Shown: positions 57,554 through 64,000 of the stretch, piece by piece
How positions within the stretch are numbered: position 1 is the stretch's first letter
Layout of the letters: each line of letters opens with the position of its first letter
Position numbers and translations under genes: made by a program
DNA from: Streptomyces sp. NRRL F-5123
GTDB taxonomy: Bacteria; Actinomycetota; Actinomycetes; Streptomycetales; Streptomycetaceae
Reading direction: 5' to 3'
Assembly: GCF_000721495.1 (NCBI RefSeq)
Contig: NZ_JOHY01000054.1
Coordinates: 17,690 to 81,689, forward strand
DNA: 64,000 nucleotides
Notes under the pieces: model-generated
Seen by the model: only the letters and a program-made list of their open reading frames with translations
What the model was told of the DNA's origin: nothing
Database searches by the model: none

Positions 57554-57570
57554 AGCGTCGATGCGCTTCG
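57554..57570 (+). promoter_or_regulatory. LacI-type operator B (GH3 promoter)
   Basis: AGCGTCGATGCGCTTCG repeats operator A with two changes, in the same orientation, 36 bases before the GH3 start. A TTGACA lies upstream at 57529-57534. The inverted repeat AACGAAAG/CTTTCGTT (57499-57506 and 57523-57530) lies between the two operators. Confidence 0.6.
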
Positions 57571-57606
57571 CCTTCTGTTCCGTCCCACTTGCTAGGGGTC
57601 AGCTGC

Positions 57607-60474
57607 GTGAGTCCAACGTCCCTCCCCGCTGTCGAAAACTTTCCGTTCCGGGATCCGGCACTGCCGCTGCGGACGCGCGTCGGTGACCTGCTCGAACGAC
57701 TCACCCTCGACGAGAAGCTCGCGATGCTGCACCAGTTCGCTCCCGCGGTGCCGCGGCTGGGCGTCGCTGCCTTCCGCACCGGGACCGAGGCCCTGCACGG
57801 CGTGGCCTGGCTGGGCGCGGCGACCGTCTTCCCGCAGGCGGTGGGGCTGGGCGCGACCTGGGACGCGGAACTGGTGCACCGGGTCGCCGAGGCCGTCTCG
57901 GTCGAGCTGCGCGCGTTCCACCACCACCGCCCGCCCGCCTCCGGACCGGGCCCCAGCAGCCTTCAGGCCTGGGCCCCGGTGGTGAACCTGCTGCGGGACC
58001 CGCGCTGGGGCCGCAACGAGGAGGGCTACTCCGAAGACCCCGTGCACACCGCACGGCTCGGCACCGCCTACTGCAAGGGCCTGGCCGGCGACCACCCGCG
58101 CTACCTGCGCGCGGCCCCCGTCCTCAAGCACTTCCTCGCCTACAACAACGAGGACGACCGCTGCACCACCTCCTCCGGGCTGCGCCCGCGCGTGCTGCAC
58201 GAATACGACCTGGCCGCGTTCCGGCCCGTCGTCGCCTCCGGTACGGCAACCGGTGCCATGGCCGCCTACAACCTGGTCAACGGCCGCCCGTGCCACGTCA
58301 GCCCGCTCATCGAGGACGAACTGCGCGACTGGGCCGCCCCCACCGGCCACGAGCTGTTCGTGGTCAGCGACGCCGAAGCGCCCTGCAACCTCGTCGACCC
58401 CGAGCACTACTTCGACGACCACCCCCAGGCCTACGCCGCGGCCCTCAAGGCAGGCATCGACAGCTTCACCGACCACGAGCAGGACAGCGCCACCGTCACC
58501 GGCTGGCTGCGCCAGGGAGTCGAGCGATCCCTGATCGACGAGGACGACGTCGATCGCGCCGTACGGCGGCAACTCGAACTGCGTTTCCGGCTCGGCGAGT
58601 TCGACCCGCACCTCGATCCGTACGCCGCCGTGGGCCCGGAGGTCGTCGACTGCCCCGAGCACCGCGAGCTCGCCCGGCGCGCCGCCACGGAATCCGTGGT
58701 GCTGCTCAAGAACGACGGGCTGCTGCCCCTCGACGCGGCACGCGCACCGCGCGTCGCCGTCATCGGTCCGCTCGCCGACACCCTGTGCGAGGACTGGTAC
58801 AGCGGCACCCTGCCGTACCAGGTCACCGCTGCCGCAGGGCTGGAAGACGCACTCGCCGTCCAGGGCGGACACGTGATCCGCGTCGAGGGCTGCGACCGCG
58901 TCGCCCTGCGCTCGCGCACCACCGGCGAACTGCTCGGCAACACCGCCTTCGACATCGCCGACTGGGGCGAAGGCGCACTGACCCTGCGCGACGCCGGCAC
59001 CGGCCGCTACCTGAGCGTCAAGGACGACGGCCGTCTGGAAGCCGACCAGCGACAGCTCAAGTCCTGGTTCATCCACGAGACGTTCCAGCTGGAGCCCGAC
59101 CCGGCCGGCGGCCCCGACGCCGTGCTGCTGCGCAACGTCCTCACCGGCCGCTACGCCGCCGTCGACCCCGCCGACGGCGTGGTGAGGATGACGGCCGGGA
59201 CCCCGCAGGCCGCCGAAAGCCTCCACCGCGAACTGCTCCGCGACGGCACCGACGAAGCACGGGCCGCCGCCCGGAGCGCCGACGTCGCCGTCGTCGTCCT
59301 CGGCAACCACCCCCTGATCGGCGGCCGCGAGACCCAGGACCGGGCGACCACCGCACTGCCCGAAGGTCAGCAGGACCTGCTGCGGGCGGTCGCCGCCGTA
59401 CGCCCCGAGACCGCACTGGTCGTCATGAGCAGCTACCCCTACGCCCTGGACTGGGCCGACACGCACCTGCCCGCCGTGCTGTGGACCTCACACGCGGGAC
59501 AGGAGGCCGGCCACGGGCTGGCCGCCGTCCTGCTCGGCGAAACCGACCCCTCCGGGCGCCTGCCCCAGACCTGGTACCGGGGCGACGACGAACTCCCCCA
59601 CCCTCTCGACTACGACATCGTCAAAGCCGGCTGGACCTACCAGTACCACCGCACCCCACCCCTCTACCCCTTCGGCCACGGCCTGTCCTACACCGAGTTC
59701 ACCCACCACGACCTGCGCCTTTCCGCAGCGTCCATCGGCCCCGAGGGCACGGTCGACATCTCGGTCACCCTCACCGGCACCGGCGCCCGCCCCGGAAGCG
59801 AAGTCGTCCAGCTCTACGTCCGCGCGACGGACGCCCGCTACGAGGCACCCCGGCTGCGGCTCGCCGACTTCGCCAAGGTCCGGCTCGCCCCGGGCGAGAG
59901 CCGGGAAGTCGCCTTCCGGCTGACCGCCGAACAGCTCGCCCACTGGGACGTCACCACCGGAGCCTTCACCACCGACCCGGGCACGTACGAGGTCCTCGTC
60001 GCCCGGTCCGCCGGGAACGTCGTCCTCACCGCGCCCCTCACCGTCGCCGGGACCGCCCCCGGACCACGGGCGGTCGTCGGCCACCGCACCAGGGCCTGCG
60101 ACTTCGACGACTACGAGAACCTCACACTCGTCGACGCCACCCGCACCACCGGCGACGCGACCACCCCCACGGACCCCACACGTCCCGCCACCGTTCTCTT
60201 CCGCTCCGCCGAACTGACCTCCGCGATCCGCCTGGAAGCCGAGGTCGCGCGCGCGGACACCGGGCCGGGAAAGGCCCTCCTGGAACTCAGGGCCGACGGA
60301 CGCCTCCTCGCGGCCCTCCCCGTACCGGTCACCGGCAGCCGCTACACGTGGACGACCGTCACCCAGGAGTTCCCCGCGCCGCTCGACGGCGTGCACGACC
60401 TGCACCTCACCTTGCACGGGGACTTCCGGCTGGCCGCCTTCCGCCTCGCCGCACCCCCCGCCGTCACGGGCTGA
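57607..60474 (+). CDS. GH3 beta-glycosidase with fascin-like insert and C-terminal carbohydrate-binding-like domain
   Basis: The 955-aa enzyme has the GH3 barrel (GTEALHGVAWLG, LKHFLAYNNEDDR) with the nucleophile Asp in ELFVVSDAEAP near residue 253, and the alpha/beta domain that follows. An extra segment at about residues 424-544 (GNTAFDIADWGEGALTLRDA, LLRNVLTGRYAAVD) looks like a fascin/trefoil domain inserted in the GH3 C-domain. A fibronectin-like domain and a CBM6-like domain end the protein. No signal peptide. It may act as beta-glucosidase or beta-xylosidase. GTG follows AGGGG. Confidence 0.9.
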   Translation: MSPTSLPAVENFPFRDPALPLRTRVGDLLERLTLDEKLAMLHQFAPAVPRLGVAAFRTGTEALHGVAWLGAATVFPQAVGLGATWDAELVHRVAEAVSVELRAFHHHRPPASGPGPSSLQAWAPVVNLLRDPRWGRNEEGYSEDPVHTARLGTAYCKGLAGDHPRYLRAAPVLKHFLAYNNEDDRCTTSSGLRPRVLHEYDLAAFRPVVASGTATGAMAAYNLVNGRPCHVSPLIEDELRDWAAPTGHELFVVSDAEAPCNLVDPEHYFDDHPQAYAAALKAGIDSFTDHEQDSATVTGWLRQGVERSLIDEDDVDRAVRRQLELRFRLGEFDPHLDPYAAVGPEVVDCPEHRELARRAATESVVLLKNDGLLPLDAARAPRVAVIGPLADTLCEDWYSGTLPYQVTAAAGLEDALAVQGGHVIRVEGCDRVALRSRTTGELLGNTAFDIADWGEGALTLRDAGTGRYLSVKDDGRLEADQRQLKSWFIHETFQLEPDPAGGPDAVLLRNVLTGRYAAVDPADGVVRMTAGTPQAAESLHRELLRDGTDEARAAARSADVAVVVLGNHPLIGGRETQDRATTALPEGQQDLLRAVAAVRPETALVVMSSYPYALDWADTHLPAVLWTSHAGQEAGHGLAAVLLGETDPSGRLPQTWYRGDDELPHPLDYDIVKAGWTYQYHRTPPLYPFGHGLSYTEFTHHDLRLSAASIGPEGTVDISVTLTGTGARPGSEVVQLYVRATDARYEAPRLRLADFAKVRLAPGESREVAFRLTAEQLAHWDVTTGAFTTDPGTYEVLVARSAGNVVLTAPLTVAGTAPGPRAVVGHRTRACDFDDYENLTLVDATRTTGDATTPTDPTRPATVLFRSAELTSAIRLEAEVARADTGPGKALLELRADGRLLAALPVPVTGSRYTWTTVTQEFPAPLDGVHDLHLTLHGDFRLAAFRLAAPPAVTG

Positions 60475-60481
60475 GCCCTAT

Positions 60482-60509
60482 GCGGCCCGCCCCCCGAAGG
60501 GCGGGCCGC
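60482..60509 (+). terminator. terminator hairpin after GH3
   Basis: An 11-bp perfect stem (GCGGCCCGCCC/GGGCGGGCCGC) with a 6-base loop lies 7 bases after the stop of the GH3 gene. No U-run follows, as is common in this GC-rich group. Confidence 0.7.
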
Positions 60510-60647
60510 GTCGGGCTGCCGCAGGAAAGTTTCGTCGCTCGCAGGCAGAGAGAGCTAATATGATGCGGGTCGGTACCCGGTCCGGCTGCACGGCAACCGC
60601 GAAGGTGCCGTACACGCCGGGCAGGGCTGCCGGTCGCTCGGCCGGCC

Positions 60648-61739
60648 ATGGGGGGCGGCGAGGACGCGAAGGATCGGAAGACGGCTTTGGCTGACGACGC
60701 AGGGGAAGAACTGGCGGATGGTGGCGGACGCCCCGGGGGTGACTCCTCCCGGCCGGTGACGATCGCGTACATCGCCGAGTCGGCGGGCGTGTCGGTTCCG
60801 ACCGTCTCGAAGGTGCTCAACGGCAAGTCGGGGGTGTCGCCCGGCACCCGTGCCCGCGTCGAGGAGCTGATCGACCGGTACGGCTACCGCAAGCTTTCGG
60901 GGGCCAATCGCAACAACGTGGTGGAGTTGGTGTTCCGCGAGCTGGAGAGCATGTGGGCCGTGGAGATCATCCGGGGCGTGGAGCGGGCGGCCCGCAAGCA
61001 CCGCGTGGGGCTGATGGTCTCGAGCTTCGGCCTGCACGACTCACCCGCCCCGGCCTGGGACGACACCGTGGCCCGGCGCCCGAACTGCGTTCTGTCGGTG
61101 GCACAGCTCTCCGAGGCCGAGCGCGAGCAGCTCCAGGCGAAGGGCATTCCGTTCGTCGTCTTCGATCCGACCCGTGAACTGCCGGACGACGTCCCCTTCG
61201 TCGGCGCCACGAACTGGTCCGGCGGCCGGACCGCTACCCGCCACCTGACCGAGCTGGGCCATCGCCGCATCGCGATGATCAGCGGGCCGCAGGACGTGCT
61301 GTGCTGCGCTGCCCGGCTGGACGGCTACCGCTCGGCGCTGCAGGCCGCCGGCCTGCCGGCCGATCCGGACCTCGTCGTCCACGCCAAGCTCACCCGGGAG
61401 GACGGCTACGCCGCGGCGCGGGACCTGTTGTCCCGGCCCGACCGCCCCACCGCGATCTTCGCTGCGAACGACCTCCTGGCGCTCGGGGTCTACCAGGCCG
61501 CGCTGGAGGCCGGCCTGCGCATCCCCGACGACGTGAGCGTGGTCGGTTTCGACGACCTGCCGGCGGTGTCCTGGGTGAACCCGCCGTTGACCACCGTCCA
61601 CCAGCCGCTGACCGAGATGGCCATCGCGGCGACCGAACTCGCACTGACCCTCGGCCGGGGTGAGCAGGCGCCCCAGACCGGGCTGGAGATCGCGACGACC
61701 CTCACCGTACGGGAGAGCACGGCGCCACCGAAGGACTGA
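60648..61739 (+). CDS. second LacI-family transcriptional regulator
   Basis: The 363-aa protein has a LacI helix-turn-helix (VTIAYIAESAGVSVPTVSKV) and hinge, then a sugar-binding core (ELGHRRIAMISGP, AIFAANDLLALGVYQAAL, VVGFDDLPAVSWVNPPLTTV). Its N-terminal extension of about 37 acidic residues is unusual and may be a mis-start; a TTG at 60687 is an alternative. TAATAT at 60556-60561 is a possible -10. A GAAAGTTTC palindrome near 60525 could be its operator. It may control a lost or neighbouring sugar system, such as the broken permease at the window end. Confidence 0.88.
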   Translation: MGGGEDAKDRKTALADDAGEELADGGGRPGGDSSRPVTIAYIAESAGVSVPTVSKVLNGKSGVSPGTRARVEELIDRYGYRKLSGANRNNVVELVFRELESMWAVEIIRGVERAARKHRVGLMVSSFGLHDSPAPAWDDTVARRPNCVLSVAQLSEAEREQLQAKGIPFVVFDPTRELPDDVPFVGATNWSGGRTATRHLTELGHRRIAMISGPQDVLCCAARLDGYRSALQAAGLPADPDLVVHAKLTREDGYAAARDLLSRPDRPTAIFAANDLLALGVYQAALEAGLRIPDDVSVVGFDDLPAVSWVNPPLTTVHQPLTEMAIAATELALTLGRGEQAPQTGLEIATTLTVRESTAPPKD

Positions 61740-61842
61740 CGGCTCGACGTCGTCGGGTGCTGACCGTGCAGCCGTGGGCCCGCTCCCCCGCCTGCCTGCC
61801 GGGCCGTCAGATCACGAAGTGCGACTCGACTAGGCTCTGCCC

Positions 61843-63426
61843 ATGGCCGAAACGCACGCTCCCAAGTCGTACTACGTGTCCACCCCGATCTATTACGTCA
61901 ACGACGCCCCGCACCTGGGGCACGCCTACACGACGGTCGCGGGTGACGTGCTCACCCGGTGGCACCGGCAACGGGGCGAGGACACGTGGTATCTCACGGG
62001 CACGGACGAGCACGGCCAGAAGGTGATGCGTACTGCGCAGGCGAACGGCGTCGGCCCGCAGGAGTGGTGCGACCGTCTCGTGGAGAGCGAGTGGAAGCCG
62101 CTGTGGGAACACCTCGACATCGCCAACGACGACTTCATCCGCACCACGGAAGCCCGGCACACGGCCCGTGTCCAGGAGTTCGTCCAGGACCTGTACGACA
62201 AGGGCGAGATCTACAAGGGCGGGTACACCGGTCCGTACTGCGTGGGCTGCGAGGAGTACAAGGTCCCCGGCGAGCTCCTCGACGGGGAGAACGGGGAGAA
62301 GCTGTGCCCCGTCCACAAGAGGCCGGTGGAGATCCTCGAGGAGGAGAACTACTTCTTCCGGTTGAGTGAGTACGGGCCGAAGCTGCTGGAGTTCTACGAG
62401 GCCAACCCGGGGTTCGTGCAGCCCGAGTCCGCGCGCAACGAGGTCGTGAACTTCGTCCGCCACGGCCTGCAGGACCTGTCGGTCTCCCGGTCCACCTTCG
62501 ACTGGGGCGTCAAGGTCCCCTGGGACGACCGGCACGTCATCTACGTCTGGATCGACGCCCTGCTGAACTACGCGACCGCGGCCGGCTACGGCTCCGACCA
62601 GGACAAGTTCGAGCGGACCTTCCCCGCCGACGTGCATCTGGTGGGCAAGGACATCCTCCGGTTCCACGCGATCATCTGGCCCGCCATGCTCATGGCGCAG
62701 GGCCTGCCCCTGCCCGGCCGCGTCGTGGCCAACGGCTGGCTGATGGTCGGTGGCGAGAAGATGTCCAAGTCCAACCTGACGGGCATCAAGCCGCAGGACC
62801 TGACCGCCCACTTCGGAGTCGACGCCTACCGCTGGTACTTCCTTCGTGCGATCGCGTTCGGACAGGACGGCGCCTTCTCCTGGGAGGACTTCTCCGTCCG
62901 CTACACCAGCGAACTCGCCAACGACTACGGCAACCTGGCCTCACGGGTGACGGCCATGGTCGGCAAGTACTTCGACGGGGCGCTGCCCGGGGCCACGGGC
63001 GAGGGCGCCGCGGAGGAGGCCCTCAGGGCCGTGCTGGAGAAGACCGTGGCCGAGGCCGATCGGAAGATCGGCGACGAGCTCGACTTCCAGGGCGGCATCC
63101 TGACCGTCTTCGGCTTCATCAAGCACGTCAACGGCTACATCACGGAGCAGGAGCCCTGGAAGGTGGCCAAGGACGAGTCCGCCGAAGGCCGCGCCCGGCT
63201 CGCCACGATCCTCTACACCTCGGCCGAGTCGCTGCGCGCGATCGCGGTTCTCCTCAACCCCGTCATGCCCGGATCCTCGCAGAAGGTGTGGGAGTCCCTC
63301 GGCGCGGAGGAGCACCTGGGGCCCCTTGCCCAGCAGCGGATCCAGAATGCCGGCGAGTGGGGAAAACTGCCCGAAGGGGCAACCGTGACCAAGGGAATGG
63401 GCCTGTTCCCGCGGCTCGTCGACTGA
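61843..63426 (+). CDS. metG: methionyl-tRNA synthetase
   Basis: The 527-aa class I enzyme charges tRNA(Met). It shows the HIGH-like PHLGHAYTTVAGDV near residue 26, one zinc knuckle (YCVGCEEYKVPG...KLCPVHKRP) and the KMSKS loop (GGEKMSKSNLTG) near 307, then the anticodon-binding helical domain; no C-terminal dimerisation domain. ATG follows a TAGGCT hexamer by 6 bases, so it appears leaderless. Its place between sugar-uptake genes is unexpected for a housekeeping gene and it may be a second copy; the window cannot tell. Confidence 0.94.
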   Translation: MAETHAPKSYYVSTPIYYVNDAPHLGHAYTTVAGDVLTRWHRQRGEDTWYLTGTDEHGQKVMRTAQANGVGPQEWCDRLVESEWKPLWEHLDIANDDFIRTTEARHTARVQEFVQDLYDKGEIYKGGYTGPYCVGCEEYKVPGELLDGENGEKLCPVHKRPVEILEEENYFFRLSEYGPKLLEFYEANPGFVQPESARNEVVNFVRHGLQDLSVSRSTFDWGVKVPWDDRHVIYVWIDALLNYATAAGYGSDQDKFERTFPADVHLVGKDILRFHAIIWPAMLMAQGLPLPGRVVANGWLMVGGEKMSKSNLTGIKPQDLTAHFGVDAYRWYFLRAIAFGQDGAFSWEDFSVRYTSELANDYGNLASRVTAMVGKYFDGALPGATGEGAAEEALRAVLEKTVAEADRKIGDELDFQGGILTVFGFIKHVNGYITEQEPWKVAKDESAEGRARLATILYTSAESLRAIAVLLNPVMPGSSQKVWESLGAEEHLGPLAQQRIQNAGEWGKLPEGATVTKGMGLFPRLVD

Positions 63427-63497
63427 GAATCACGGCGCCCGGCCCCGCCGGGTGCCGGCAGGGCCGGGCGGTCCGGCAGCCCCTCGGGGGCGGGCGT

Positions 63498-64000
63498 TCA
63501 GCCCTTGACGGCGCCGGTGAGGCCGCCGACGATGCGTTTCTCGAAGATCGCGAAGAATATCAGCGCGGGGAGCATCGCCAGGGACGTGAAGGCGAGGACT
63601 TTCGCGGTGTCGGTGGAGTATTGCGAGGAGAAGGCCGGTCCTTGACGACGATGTAGAGCGGGGTGATCGCGATGACCATCGGGAACATCAGCCCCGCGGC
63701 GAACAGCGAGTACATCGCGCCTTTGAGCTTGAAGTCGTAGCGGGCGATGACGAAGCTCACCATGAGGCCCAGGACGACGATGCCGACCGTGCTGGCGAGG
63801 GCGACGACGACGGAGTTGGCGAACTCGCCCCAGAACCTGTTGGACTTCAGGACGCCGAGGTAGTTGCCGGTGACCCAGGGGTGGGGAAGTCCGGCGGGGC
63901 TGGTGGTGATCTGCGAGTTGGTGCGGAAGCCGCCGACGACGATGTAGAGGACGGGCGCGATGCAGACCGCGATGAAGAGCAGGGCGATGAAGTAGGTGAC
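63498..64000 (-). pseudogene. carbohydrate ABC permease (MalG/AraQ type) with internal deletion, partial
   Basis: On the minus strand the reading frame covers an N-terminal half (from FIALLFIAVCIAPVLYIVV through FPMVIAITPLYIVVKD) and, in another frame, the true C-terminus (FSSQYSTDTAKVLAFTSLAM to GLTGAVKG). The two meet near 63640-63646. About 110-120 residues that should lie between them, including the EAA loop that docks the ATPase, are absent, and the frame shifts at the join. The gene is therefore broken. It runs off the right edge. An assembly error is the other explanation. Confidence 0.8.

Overview
This window is high-GC actinobacterial DNA, most like Streptomyces or a close relative in the Streptomycetaceae. 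The evidence is the strong G/C third-position bias, frequent GTG starts, 4-base stop/start overlaps, the actinobacterial ilvB leader peptide, a gatA/gatB pair flanking a 74-aa membrane protein, two GGDEF-EAL proteins placed like cdgC (beside ilvB) and rmdB (beside ligA), and a glycine riboswitch before gcvT-gcvH-glyA-sdaA.

Bases 1-38534 look like conserved chromosomal core. In order they hold: the ilvN 5' end, ilvB with its attenuator, and a membrane GGDEF-EAL protein with a degenerate EAL domain (cdgC-like); a 2-hydroxyacid dehydrogenase divergent from a secreted sorbosone-dehydrogenase-like lipoprotein; a 69-aa protein coupled to a giant LuxR/ATPase regulator, divergent from a membrane Ser/Thr kinase; an MMPL transporter that overlaps the kinase tail to tail; the gatC-gatA-74aa-gatB operon; an intact GGDEF-EAL protein (rmdB-like); and the minus-strand run mnmA, LOG-family gene, tandem repeat, SDR, MetE-like gene, ligA. 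Then follow a thioesterase, a cysteine desulfurase, a DUF885 metallopeptidase, two SseB-family genes, and the glycine riboswitch with gcvT, gcvH, glyA and sdaA.

Bases 38535-64000 look accessory. A LuxR-type regulator fragment marks the junction. Next is a PAT-like acetyltransferase divergent from an XRE-cupin regulator, whose two start codons overlap on one CATG. From 40.2 to 60.5 kb lies a hemicellulose locus: GH29, esterase, GH31, GH43 and GH36 without visible export signals; secreted GH5 and a GH51-like protein with a ricin-type lectin; a LacI repressor; a CUT1 ABC importer without its own ATPase; and a divergent GH3. The enzyme set fits import and intracellular trimming of decorated xyloglucan-type oligosaccharides. 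A second LacI gene, a metG outside its usual context and an internally deleted sugar permease close the window.

The most unusual structure is at 25915-26145. An 89-bp element is tandemly repeated between the LOG-family and SDR genes. Each unit is a mini-ORF whose stop overlaps the next start as GTGA, giving an unbroken chain of coupled reading frames. The element also supplies the last 20 codons of the LOG-family gene.
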